A stretch of 64,000 bases of DNA from NCBI GenBank assembly GCA_045644545.1, contig JAZRHC010000027.1, positions 19,928-83,927 of the forward strand. Reading direction: 5' to 3'. Below the pieces are notes generated by a model, which had not been told where the DNA came from, ran no database searches, and saw nothing but the letters and a program-made list of their open reading frames with translations. Of this stretch, positions 43,079-51,345 are shown in pieces. Position 1 is the first letter of the stretch, and each line of letters opens with the position of its first letter. This DNA is from Scatosoma sp045644545 (GTDB lineage Bacteria > Bacillota > Clostridia > Christensenellales > Borkfalkiaceae). A program made the position numbers and the translations under genes.

Positions 43079-44299
43079 ATGGAAAAAGTAAAAACGGCAA
43101 TTATCGGTGGCGGCGCGGCGGGGCTTTTTTCCGCGGCGAGCTTATCAAGCGGGAACGGAAAGATAATTTTATTCGAACGCGGCGAACGGCTCGGGCGAAA
43201 GCTTTCCGCTACGGGCAACGGGCAGGGGAATATTTCCAACGAAGGAATTTCCCCCGCGCGGTATTTTTGCATAGAAAAAACAAACGAAGCGGCAATTGAA
43301 AACGCGCTTTCGAGCTACGGCGTAGAGAGTATTAAAGAGTTTTTCGAAAATCTCGGCGTGCTGTTGCAATCAGACGAGCGCGGGCGTATCTATCCTTCCT
43401 CGCGCCAAGCGTCTTCTTTGACGGACGCGCTTAGGCGGGAAGTTTCCTCGCGCGGCGTAGACGTTCGGCTTAACTCCCGCGTGACTTCTTTGAAAAAGAA
43501 AGGCGACGTTTTTTTGATCGGGTACGATTCGGCGGACGGCGAAAAGACGATAGAAGCGGAAACGGTGCTTCTTTGCACGGGCGGAAAGGCGGCGAAGAAT
43601 TTCGGAACGGACGGCTCGGCGTTTGCGCTCGCGCAAGGCTTAGGGCATACGGTCACCGCGCTATATCCCTCTCTCGTACAGCTTAAAACGGATACGGCGT
43701 TTATCAAAACCTTGAAAGGAATCCGAGTCAACGACGCGCTCGTTCGGGCGTATATCGGCGAAGAGGAAGCTTGCGCGCTTTCGGGTGATATTATCTTCAC
43801 GGATTACGGCGTTTCTGGCGACGCGATTTTCCGTGCCTCGGCGTTTTTAAGCGAACGGCTCAAAGAAGGCGCAAGCCTTTCGATTGATTTTTTGCCGACA
43901 ATTTCGGAAGAAACTTTGTTTTCGTTTTTGCTCAATAAAAGAAAAAAAGTCAAAAACTGCCCCGACGAGGAGCTTTTATGCGGGATCGTTAACAATCAAA
44001 TCGCGCGTGCGATCGCAAGGCGTGCGGGTGCGGGGCTTAAAGAGCTCGTTGACATCGTGAAAAACTTCACTTTAAAAATCACGGGCTCGCTCGGGTTCGA
44101 TTACGCGCAGGTTACCAAAGGCGGCGTGCCTTTGTCGGAAGTAGACGAACATTTTCAAAGCAAAAAAGTCAAGGGATTGTATTTCGCGGGCGAAACGCTC
44201 GATATCGAAGGGGAATGCGGCGGATTTAACCTTCATTTTGCCTATGCTTCCGCGCGCACCGTCGCGCGGGCGATTGAAAAAAGACGGGGGCAGGTATGA
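43079..44299 (+). CDS. HI0933/YhiN-family flavoprotein (BaiN-like oxidoreductase)
   Basis: The 406-residue protein has the FAD-binding motif AIIGGGAAGLFSA at residues 8-20, GRKLSATGNGQGNISN (family signature), LLCTGGKAAKNFGTDGSAF, and a C-terminal GLYFAGETLDIEGECGGFNL that closes over FAD. Family members are soluble flavoproteins; one is reported as a bile-acid reductase (BaiN), but most have no known substrate. No ribosome binding site is present and the promoter's start point falls on the ATG, so the mRNA is probably leaderless. It overlaps the next flavoprotein gene by 4 nt (ATGA). Confidence 0.9.
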   Translation: MEKVKTAIIGGGAAGLFSAASLSSGNGKIILFERGERLGRKLSATGNGQGNISNEGISPARYFCIEKTNEAAIENALSSYGVESIKEFFENLGVLLQSDERGRIYPSSRQASSLTDALRREVSSRGVDVRLNSRVTSLKKKGDVFLIGYDSADGEKTIEAETVLLCTGGKAAKNFGTDGSAFALAQGLGHTVTALYPSLVQLKTDTAFIKTLKGIRVNDALVRAYIGEEEACALSGDIIFTDYGVSGDAIFRASAFLSERLKEGASLSIDFLPTISEETLFSFLLNKRKKVKNCPDEELLCGIVNNQIARAIARRAGAGLKELVDIVKNFTLKITGSLGFDYAQVTKGGVPLSEVDEHFQSKKVKGLYFAGETLDIEGECGGFNLHFAYASARTVARAIEKRRGQV

Positions 44300-45837
44300 G
44301 TTTAAAGACTCTTTCAAATATCAAATTACCCATAAGCGCAAGTGAAGCAGAGCTTTTGAAAATTGCGGAAAGAGCCCTGAAACGCAAACCCGAGCATTTC
44401 GAAATTTTGAAAAAATCGCTCGACGCGCGGGATAAAAACAACGTAAGATTCGTGTATACGATCGCGTTTTCCGCGGAAAAGCAACCGCAAAAAATGCAAC
44501 CGCTCGAACGGCTTTCTAAGGAAAAAACGCCTAAAAAGCCCGTTTTGATCGTGGGGAGCGGTCCTGCGGGGCTGTTTGCCGCGCTTAGATTGTTGGATCG
44601 AGGAATCAAGCCTATCTTAGTGGAGCGCGGCGCGCCCGTGGAAGAGAGGGAAAAGAAAATTTCCGCGTTTTTCAGCGAAAAAATTCTCGATCCCGATTCG
44701 AATATCCAATTCGGCGAAGGCGGCGCGGGAACTTTTTCAGACGGCAAGCTGAATACGCAAACGCACAACCCTTTAATTCGGGAGGTTCTTGAAATTTTCG
44801 TCCGCTACGGCGCGCCGAAGGAAATCCTTTGGCTGAATAAGCCGCATATCGGCAGTGATAATCTCAAAAAAATCGTCAAAAATATGCGGGAGGATATTAT
44901 CCTTCGCGGGGGGCAGGTATGCTTCCATTCCCGTTTGATCGATTTAAAAATCCAAAACGACTCGCTCAAAAGCGCGACGATCAAAAGTCGTGAAGGAGAG
45001 CAGACCTACGAGGTTTCCGCGCTCGTTCTTGCGATCGGGCACAGCGCGAGGGATACCTTTGAAATGCTTTTATCGCGCGGGGTATATCTTCGTCAAAAGG
45101 ATTTTGCCGTGGGCGTTCGTATCGAACATTTGCAGGAAAAAATCGGGTTTTCTCAATACGGAAAGAGTTATCCGCTTCTTCCCGCCGCCGATTATAAGCT
45201 CGTTTCGCACGCGTCCGACCGTGCGGCGTTCACCTTTTGTATGTGCCCCGGCGGATTCGTAATGCCCGCGGCGAGCGAAGAGGGCGGCGTCGTGACCAAC
45301 GGTATGAGCAATTACGCCCGCGACGGCAAAAACGCGAACAGCGCGCTCATCGCGCAGGTCACGCAAGCCGATTTCGGCGAAGGCGCGCTTGCGGGCGTGG
45401 AATTTCAGCGACGGCTCGAACGGGCGGCGTATCTTGCGGGCGGAAAAACCTACGCCGCACCCGTTCAAAAAATCGGGGATTTTCTAAGCGATAAAGAAAG
45501 CTCGTCGTTCGGGGAAGTGCTTCCCACCTACGCGGCGGGTACGGCGTTTGCCGATCTTCGCGACGTGTTGCCGAGGGGAGTCGTCGATTCGCTTAAACTC
45601 GCGATTGCGGATATGGATAAACGCTTAAAAGGCTTTGCCGATCCCGACGGAATCTTGACGGCGGTAGAATCGCGCACCAGCTCCCCCGTTCGAATCGAGC
45701 GCGACGAGAATTTGGAATCCGTCTGCGCGAAAGGCTTGTATCCTTGCGGGGAAGGCGCGGGGTACGCGGGCGGGATCACTTCGTCCGCCGTAGACGGGCT
45801 GAGGGTAGCCGACGCCGTGTATAAAAAATTCGTATAA
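44296..45837 (+). CDS. FAD-dependent dehydrogenase of the COG2509 type
   Basis: The 513-residue protein has an N-terminal domain of about 85 residues, then the dinucleotide-binding motif VLIVGSGPAGLFAALRLLDR, the FGEGGAGTFSDGKL signature, an AIGHSARDTFEMLL segment and the C-terminal GLYPCGEGAGYAGGITSSA. COG2509 members are uncharacterised flavin oxidoreductases. Its start overlaps the stop of the preceding flavoprotein gene (ATGA), so the two are coupled and may act in one redox pathway. Confidence 0.88.
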   Translation: MSLKTLSNIKLPISASEAELLKIAERALKRKPEHFEILKKSLDARDKNNVRFVYTIAFSAEKQPQKMQPLERLSKEKTPKKPVLIVGSGPAGLFAALRLLDRGIKPILVERGAPVEEREKKISAFFSEKILDPDSNIQFGEGGAGTFSDGKLNTQTHNPLIREVLEIFVRYGAPKEILWLNKPHIGSDNLKKIVKNMREDIILRGGQVCFHSRLIDLKIQNDSLKSATIKSREGEQTYEVSALVLAIGHSARDTFEMLLSRGVYLRQKDFAVGVRIEHLQEKIGFSQYGKSYPLLPAADYKLVSHASDRAAFTFCMCPGGFVMPAASEEGGVVTNGMSNYARDGKNANSALIAQVTQADFGEGALAGVEFQRRLERAAYLAGGKTYAAPVQKIGDFLSDKESSSFGEVLPTYAAGTAFADLRDVLPRGVVDSLKLAIADMDKRLKGFADPDGILTAVESRTSSPVRIERDENLESVCAKGLYPCGEGAGYAGGITSSAVDGLRVADAVYKKFV

Positions 45838-45864
45838 AAAAACGGGACTCAACTCCCGTTTTTT
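45837..45864 (+). terminator. Intrinsic terminator of the flavoprotein operon
   Basis: AAAAAACGGGA-ctcaac-TCCCGTTTTTT; symmetric A and T runs make it bidirectional, serving the convergent dipeptidase gene too. Confidence 0.88.
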
Positions 45865-45876
45865 GCTTGTGTTATA

Positions 45877-47250
45877 TCATTTTTTTATGGGCTGTAAAAC
45901 GCCTACGCGGTAGCGAACGACGGATAACGCTTTCAAAGCGTCGTAGTAGACTTCGTTCAAAAATCGCAATCTTTCAAACGTAATATATTCGTTGGGTTGG
46001 TGAATGGTCTGCTCGTCGCCTTTCAGCTCAGGTCCGAACGCGCACCCGCATTCGAGAGCTCTCGCGTAAGTTCCGCCGCCGATCGCAACGGGTTTTTCGT
46101 CAGTTCCCAGCTTTTGATTAAATACCTTGGAAAGCGTGGAAATCAGCGCGCCGTTCGGGTCGTTATAGATAGGGGCTTGATAATTGACGACCTCGATTTC
46201 CGCGCCTGCGCCTTGAAGCTTTTCAAGCACTTTTTCTTTGGAATGAGTCGCGGGGAATCGGATATCGCTCGTGAGCTTCAAAACGCCGTTTTGAAATTCC
46301 GCAAGATCGGGCGAGATGGTAAGCGCGCCCGTTTCGTCGCAAAGCGTTTTTAATCCCGCGCCGTCTGCAAATAAAAGCTCGTACGCCTTTTTACAGCTTT
46401 CGTTAAACGAAGCGAAAAATTTCATCATCGCTTCCAAAGCGTTCGCGCCCGCTGCGGGGTGCGAGCCGTGCGCCGATTTTCCGTATACGCGCAAAATATT
46501 CGTGGTGTTATCGTAGGAGAAAGTCGTTCCGACAACCTCATTTTGATAGCCCACCAGCTTTTCTGCCGCCTTTTTCGTGATCACCGCGGTAGCGAGATCG
46601 CACACCATATTCACCCTCTCGCCCGCGCTCAACGCAGTGAAGGGGGAATCCTCGATCGCAAACGAAGCGGAAAAATGCAAAATTCCTTTTTCCGCGTAGA
46701 TCACGGGAAAATCCGCGTCCGGCGTAAACCCTTCTTCGGGCATTTTCGCCACCTTTTTATAATGCTCGATACATTTCCAACCGCATTCCTCGTTGCAACC
46801 TACGATCAATTTGATCGTGCGATTGGGCGTGATTCCTTCGTCTTTGATCGCTTTAAGCGCGTAAAGACAGCTAACGGCAGGACCTTTATCGTCCATCGCG
46901 CCTCTGCCCCAGATCTTTCTTCCCGCTACGCCGCCTTCTGAAAGCTCGTCGTTAATCACCCCGCCGAAAGGGGGATATTTCCAGCCGTTTCCTGCGGGCA
47001 CGACGTCGAGATGCGCAAGCACCGCAAAATCCTTGCCCTGCCCGAACACGACTTCGCCGATATAGTTATCGTAGTTGTGCGTTTCAAAGCCCATCTTTTC
47101 GGCAAGGCTCAAAAAATACGCCAAGCAATCCGCCGTTTCTTTCCCGAAAGGAAACCCTTCCTCGGCGGGCTTTAAAGAAGAATCGAAGCGAATAATTTCG
47201 GCAACGGTTGCAACCGTTTCGTCGAAATATTTATCCATATTATGCGCCAT
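45877..47250 (-). CDS. Sapep/PepV-family M20 metallodipeptidase
   Basis: The 457-residue enzyme shows M20 metal ligands in VLAHLDVVPAGNGW, GRGAMDDKGPAVSCLYALKA, NEECGWKC and the closing GGGTYARAL with the catalytic lid domain in between (GKSAHGSHPAAGANALEAMM). PepV-type enzymes release N-terminal residues from dipeptides in the cytoplasm using Zn or Mn. The ATG at 47250 (MAHNMDKYF) is chosen because AAAGGACGG lies about 10 nt upstream; the frame stays open 45 codons further but without a site. Transcribed divergently from radC. Confidence 0.92.
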   Translation of the reverse strand: MAHNMDKYFDETVATVAEIIRFDSSLKPAEEGFPFGKETADCLAYFLSLAEKMGFETHNYDNYIGEVVFGQGKDFAVLAHLDVVPAGNGWKYPPFGGVINDELSEGGVAGRKIWGRGAMDDKGPAVSCLYALKAIKDEGITPNRTIKLIVGCNEECGWKCIEHYKKVAKMPEEGFTPDADFPVIYAEKGILHFSASFAIEDSPFTALSAGERVNMVCDLATAVITKKAAEKLVGYQNEVVGTTFSYDNTTNILRVYGKSAHGSHPAAGANALEAMMKFFASFNESCKKAYELLFADGAGLKTLCDETGALTISPDLAEFQNGVLKLTSDIRFPATHSKEKVLEKLQGAGAEIEVVNYQAPIYNDPNGALISTLSKVFNQKLGTDEKPVAIGGGTYARALECGCAFGPELKGDEQTIHQPNEYITFERLRFLNEVYYDALKALSVVRYRVGVLQPIKK

Positions 47251-47280
47251 AAACGAATCCGTCCTTTGATTGATACTATT

Positions 47281-47309
47281 ATTATACACGATTTTGACTC
47301 TTTTGCCAA
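47281..47309 (-). promoter_or_regulatory. Promoter of the dipeptidase gene
   Basis: On the minus strand TTGGCA (47304-47309), 17 nt, TATAAT (47281-47286). Confidence 0.78.
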
Positions 47310-47369
47310 TCAAAACGAGGAAAAAACGCAAAAAACACAAAATATATTTTTTGCGCGTCGCGGCAACCT

Positions 47370-47398
47370 TTGACTTTTTCGACAAAGTATGCTACAAT
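47370..47398 (+). promoter_or_regulatory. Promoter of the radC operon
   Basis: TTGACT (47370-47375), 17 nt, TACAAT (47393-47398). Confidence 0.75.
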
Positions 47399-47434
47399 AA
47401 ACGGGAAGAAACGATAACCAACGAGGTAAAAGTT

Positions 47435-48166
47435 ATGTCATCGGGACACGAAGGACACAGACAGCGCTTAATTAAAAAATTGTCCACGGGCGCGCTTGCC
47501 GATCACGAGCTGTTAGAGCTAATACTCTTTTACGCAGTTCCCCGCAAAAACACGAACGGAACGGCGCACGACTTGCTTTCGGCATTCGGCGACCTTCGCT
47601 CGGTGTTTTCCGCTTCGGAGGAACAGCTTCAAACGGTAGACGGCGTAGGGAAACAATCGGCGGTGCTTTTGAACTGTGCAGGTCAAATTTTCGAACGGAT
47701 AAAAGCGCAAGCGAAGCCTACGTATCCAAGAAAATTCGATCAAAAGCAGTTCGTTGAATTTGTAAAAAGAGAATATTCCAACCTTTTTGAAGAAGTGCTC
47801 GACGCGTATCTTCTCAAACAAGACCGAACGATATTCTTCCATAAACGCTTCACGTCGGAAAGCGAGTCGTCCGTCCAAATCGAGCCTTCGGAATTCACGA
47901 AAATATTAGTCGCTCATAAGCCCGCGGGGGTGATATTCGTTCATAATCATCCCAGCGGAAATTCAGAGCCTTCCGAACAAGACGACGCGATGACCTTTCA
48001 ATGTCAATTTTTATGTAGCGCGCATAACGTGATTATTTGCGACCATTTCATTTATTCGCCCACGAACGTATATAGTTATTACGGCACGGGCAGAATGCAA
48101 AAAATCAGCAAAAACGCAAGGTTCGGCGACCTATTGCCGAATAATTTCGAGGAGTTTTTCAAATGA
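47435..48166 (+). CDS. radC: RadC-family JAB-domain protein
   Basis: The 243-residue protein starts MSSGHEGHRQRLIKKLSTG, with a helix-hairpin-helix segment (TVDGVGKQSAVLLNC) and the JAMM/MPN+ metal motif H-x-H-P-S-G-x(7)-S-E-Q-D (HNHPSGNSEPSEQD) near residue 171. RadC proteins are metalloprotein-like with no agreed biochemical role; the link to DNA repair is historical. The ATG at 47435 has GAGG about 8 nt upstream; the frame is open further upstream across the promoter, so longer starts are unlikely. Overlaps the following kinase gene by 4 nt. Confidence 0.9.
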   Translation: MSSGHEGHRQRLIKKLSTGALADHELLELILFYAVPRKNTNGTAHDLLSAFGDLRSVFSASEEQLQTVDGVGKQSAVLLNCAGQIFERIKAQAKPTYPRKFDQKQFVEFVKREYSNLFEEVLDAYLLKQDRTIFFHKRFTSESESSVQIEPSEFTKILVAHKPAGVIFVHNHPSGNSEPSEQDDAMTFQCQFLCSAHNVIICDHFIYSPTNVYSYYGTGRMQKISKNARFGDLLPNNFEEFFK

Positions 48167-49452
48167 GCGAAGATCGCAAACAAAAAAAAGCGGCGTTCCG
48201 CGAAAAAATGTCGCGGTTTTTCGAAAAATACGATCTGCGTGAAAAGCACGTTCTCGTAGCGTTCGGAAAACGCATCCTGTTCGGGCTCGTGTTATTTTTC
48301 GAGGTTCTGTTACTTTTGCAATTCTTCGGCACGTGGACGGTGGCGCAAGGCTGGCTGAGATTTTGTCTGTTTTTCGTCGCGATCGCAGGAATGGGGATCA
48401 CCGAGGCTTTAAAGCTTTTCGTCGTGAAAAAATCCTCTCGAAAAGCCGTCTGCTACGGCGTAGATTTTTGTTGCGTGTTCACCCTCGCGGGGATCGTCGG
48501 GAATAACTACCTCGTCGTGCTCTATATCACCTTGCTTACGGAGCTGTATTTCAGTATCGATAAGGCGTTCCGCTCGTTCGGCGCGTTTTTGGCGATTTTG
48601 TTTTTCTACGTAATCACCTACGGGCTTGCAAACTTTTTCTATTTGGGCGCGGAGCTTACGACGATGCAGATCATCACGCAGTCGTTCAGCTCGCTGATGG
48701 CGCTCACCTTGCACTTTTTTATCGTCCGCTTTGCTATGAGCTTTTATCGGCAATATCTGCGTTTGGATAAGGCGCTAAAAGAGCTCGACGAAAGTAAAAC
48801 GGAGCTGGAAAAAGCCTACGCCGAGCTCAAAGAAGTCACCGTGCTTGCCGAACGGCAACGAATTGCGAAAAATATTCACGACACGGCGGGGCACTCGATC
48901 ACGACGGTCATTATGCAAACGGAAGCGGCGAAGCTGATTATCGACGAAAATCCCGCGGAAGCGAAAGCGAAAATTATCGCCGCGAACTTGCAGGCAAAGC
49001 ATACCCTTGAAGAACTCAGAGGCAGCGTACATCTGCTTTCGGGCGTAGAAGAAAAAGAGCCTTTGAAAAGCGCTTTGCAACGCACGATCAGCGAATCGAC
49101 GGACGGTACGGAGCTCGTTATCCGCTCCGAGATCGAGGATATCACGGTTTCGGACGAGAAATACCGCTTGCTCTACAACACCTTAAAAGAAGGTATTTCC
49201 AACGGCTTGCGCCACGGCAAAGCAACGGCGTTTTGGTTCGAGCTCAAAACGGAAAACGGCGATATTTATTTCCTTTTGTCGGATAACGGCTCTGGGTTGG
49301 AGATAGGACAGCTCAAAGAGGGCTTCGGATTAAGTGGTCTCAAACGGGAGGCGGCGCGGCTCGGCGGTGAAGCGAGCTTCGTTTCCGAAAAAGAAGAGGG
49401 CTTTGAAATTCATTTGCGCTTGCCCGCAGACGGTGCGAGCGGCGAGAAATAA
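48163..49452 (+). CDS. NarL-type (HisKA_3) sensor histidine kinase
   Basis: The 429-residue kinase has several hydrophobic segments at about residues 35-190, a coiled coil (about 195-228), then the dimerisation/phosphorylation box ERQRIAKNIHDTAGHSIT (His near 241) of the HisKA_3 type, an N-box-like LKEGISNGLRHG and the G boxes SDNGSGL and GFGLSGLKREA. The stimulus is unknown. It starts inside radC (ATGA) and is followed by its partner regulator 12 nt later. Confidence 0.9.
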   Translation: MSEDRKQKKAAFREKMSRFFEKYDLREKHVLVAFGKRILFGLVLFFEVLLLLQFFGTWTVAQGWLRFCLFFVAIAGMGITEALKLFVVKKSSRKAVCYGVDFCCVFTLAGIVGNNYLVVLYITLLTELYFSIDKAFRSFGAFLAILFFYVITYGLANFFYLGAELTTMQIITQSFSSLMALTLHFFIVRFAMSFYRQYLRLDKALKELDESKTELEKAYAELKEVTVLAERQRIAKNIHDTAGHSITTVIMQTEAAKLIIDENPAEAKAKIIAANLQAKHTLEELRGSVHLLSGVEEKEPLKSALQRTISESTDGTELVIRSEIEDITVSDEKYRLLYNTLKEGISNGLRHGKATAFWFELKTENGDIYFLLSDNGSGLEIGQLKEGFGLSGLKREAARLGGEASFVSEKEEGFEIHLRLPADGASGEK

Positions 49453-49464
49453 ACGGAGGAAATT

Positions 49465-50112
49465 ATGCAGGAAACGATTAAAGTTCTGATCGTGGACGAT
49501 CAAGTGATTTTGGCGGAAGGCATCAAAAGCGTTTTGGAAACGGATAGAAGCCTCGAAGTCGTGGGCGTTGCGCTCGACGGGTTCGACGCGCTCGAAAAAA
49601 TGAAAGAAACGCTTCCCGACGTCGTGTTGATGGATATCCGTATGCCGAATATGAACGGCGTGGTCGCAACCCAACGCGTCAAAACGGAATACCCGTCCGT
49701 AAAGGTGATCATTTTAACGACCTTTGACGACAGCGACTACATATTAAGCGCGATCAACAACGGCGCGAGCGGGTATTTGCTCAAAGATATCGGCGGCGCG
49801 GCGCTTATCGACGCGGTGAAAAACGCGTATAAAGGGGATACGATTTTGCCTTCGAAGATCGCCAAACGCATCACCGACGCGGCGAAAAACGTCGTGTCCG
49901 ATCGCGAAATCAAATTAAAACGCGCGTTTTCGCTTTCCGATCGTGAAGTGGAGATCGCCCTGATGGTCTACGAGGGGTTTACCAACCGCCAAATTTCGGC
50001 GGCGCTTAAACTTACCGAAGGCACGACCCGTAACTATATTTCGAGTATCTATATAAAGCTCGGTGCAGAGAACCGTAGCGAAGCCGTCGTCGCAATCAAA
50101 GGCGTTCTTTAA
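49465..50112 (+). CDS. NarL/FixJ-family response regulator
   Basis: The 215-residue regulator has a receiver with the phosphorylated Asp in VVLMDIRMPNMNG (about residue 54), the conserved Lys in YLLKDIGG, and a LuxR-type DNA-binding domain (FSLSDREVEIALMVYEGFTN). It is partner to the upstream kinase. AGGAGG-type ribosome binding site (CGGAGG) precedes the ATG. Regulon unknown. Confidence 0.93.
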   Translation: MQETIKVLIVDDQVILAEGIKSVLETDRSLEVVGVALDGFDALEKMKETLPDVVLMDIRMPNMNGVVATQRVKTEYPSVKVIILTTFDDSDYILSAINNGASGYLLKDIGGAALIDAVKNAYKGDTILPSKIAKRITDAAKNVVSDREIKLKRAFSLSDREVEIALMVYEGFTNRQISAALKLTEGTTRNYISSIYIKLGAENRSEAVVAIKGVL

Positions 50113-50120
50113 GGAGCGGT

Positions 50121-50762
50121 ATGTACGAGGTTTATCTATTCGATCTTGACGGCACGCTATTAAACACGCTCGACGATCTTTCGGCGGCGGTCAACGCCGC
50201 GCTCAAAACCTACGGTTTGCCACCGCGCACGAAAGAGGAAGTTCGTAGCTTCGTCGGCAACGGGATCAAAAAACTGATCGAGCGTGCGATCGGCGAAAAA
50301 AATCACCCGAGCTTTTCGGGCGTTTTCGACGAGTTTAAACGATATTATCAAGTTCATTGTAAGGATCAAACGAAGCCTTATGCGGGCGTTTTAGAGCTTT
50401 TGCAGGAGCTCAAAGCACGGGGCAAAAAATGCGCCGTCGTGTCCAACAAAGCGGATTTTGCCGTGCAGGAGCTTTCCAAGGAATATTTTGGAGAACTGAT
50501 CGCGTTTTCCGTCGGAGAAAACGAAAGCGCGGGGATCGCCAAAAAGCCCGCGCCCGAGATGGTGTTAAAAGCCCTCGACGCGCTCGGCGCGAATCGCGAA
50601 AACGCCGTGTATATAGGGGATTCCGAAGTCGATCTTCAAACCGCGCAAAACGCGGGTTTGCCCTGTATTTCCGTAGCTTGGGGCTTTAAGGACGAGGAAT
50701 TTTTGATCGCGCACGGCGCGAAAATCTTAGTGCGCGAGCCACGAGAAATTTTAAAAATATAA
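50121..50762 (+). CDS. HAD-family phosphatase, phosphoglycolate phosphatase-like
   Basis: The 213-residue HAD hydrolase has motif I YLFDLDGTLLNT, motif II VVSNKAD, Lys in KKPAPEMVL and motif IV YIGDSEVDLQTAQNAG, with a helical cap between. This is the Gph/PpaX subgroup; the natural substrate may be phosphoglycolate or another small phosphate. Starts 8 nt after the response regulator, last gene of the radC operon. Confidence 0.88.
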   Translation: MYEVYLFDLDGTLLNTLDDLSAAVNAALKTYGLPPRTKEEVRSFVGNGIKKLIERAIGEKNHPSFSGVFDEFKRYYQVHCKDQTKPYAGVLELLQELKARGKKCAVVSNKADFAVQELSKEYFGELIAFSVGENESAGIAKKPAPEMVLKALDALGANRENAVYIGDSEVDLQTAQNAGLPCISVAWGFKDEEFLIAHGAKILVREPREILKI

Positions 50763-50767
50763 ACGAG

Positions 50768-50790
50768 CGCGCCTTCGGGTGCGTTTTTTA
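50768..50790 (+). terminator. UUCG-tetraloop terminator of the radC operon
   Basis: CGCGCC-TTCG-GGTGCG followed by TTTTTT; a very stable tetraloop hairpin. Confidence 0.88.
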
Positions 50791-51291
50791 TTGCGTTCGA
50801 GCGCCGAGGATATGCAAGCATCGGATCTTTTCGAAATGATAGGTAGTGAGCGGACGGTTGAACGCGTCGAAAGTATGCGCGGCAAGTAAGGGAACGCCGC
50901 GGGAAAAGCCTACCACCACGGGCGTGTGGTAAAAATCCCCCGTGCGCCTGCCGAACTGAATAAAATCCCCAACTTCGATTTGCGATAAGGGAACTTCTTC
51001 GGCGAAAGGGCCTGTGCCCGCGCCGATTTTTCTTTCTGTGTTTTCTATCAAAAATCGATGAAAATATTCCACGCCCGACCACGCCGCCGCGCGATTATTC
51101 GCCGACGAATAAAACCAGCCGATATCGGGGGTATAGTTCATAACGCTCGTGCCCGCAAAAAGGCATTGCGAGGCGAAATTCGTGCAATCGCCGCCCACGC
51201 CGTCGAAATTATAATACTTTGGATTCCTTGTAAGCGCCCATTTCCGAGCGTACGCCACCACGGCTTCTCTGTCATATTCGAGTATTCTCAT
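50788..51291 (-). CDS. Amidase_6-type (putative amidase) domain protein
   Basis: The product of about 167 residues has the signature YNFDGVGGDCTNFASQCLFAG (catalytic-type Cys near residue 34 in DCTNFASQ), then VGDFIQFG and a His-containing FYHTPVVVGF, matching the putative amidase domain found in NlpC/P60-like and spore-related proteins. No signal peptide is visible. An in-frame GTG at 51297 is an alternative start. No ribosome binding site is seen; it lies 54 nt after pyruvate kinase on the same strand and may be co-transcribed. Confidence 0.78.
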   Translation of the reverse strand: MRILEYDREAVVAYARKWALTRNPKYYNFDGVGGDCTNFASQCLFAGTSVMNYTPDIGWFYSSANNRAAAWSGVEYFHRFLIENTERKIGAGTGPFAEEVPLSQIEVGDFIQFGRRTGDFYHTPVVVGFSRGVPLLAAHTFDAFNRPLTTYHFEKIRCLHILGARTQ

Positions 51292-51345
51292 ACTCACAGT
51301 ATATGAAAGAAAAAGGATAGAGGTGCTTTTTTAAGTTCTTCGATT

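Noticed and set aside
47270..47434. A longer RadC start at 47270
   Set aside because: The extra residues run across the radC promoter and resemble no RadC N-terminus; the ATG at 47435 has a ribosome binding site and fits the family.
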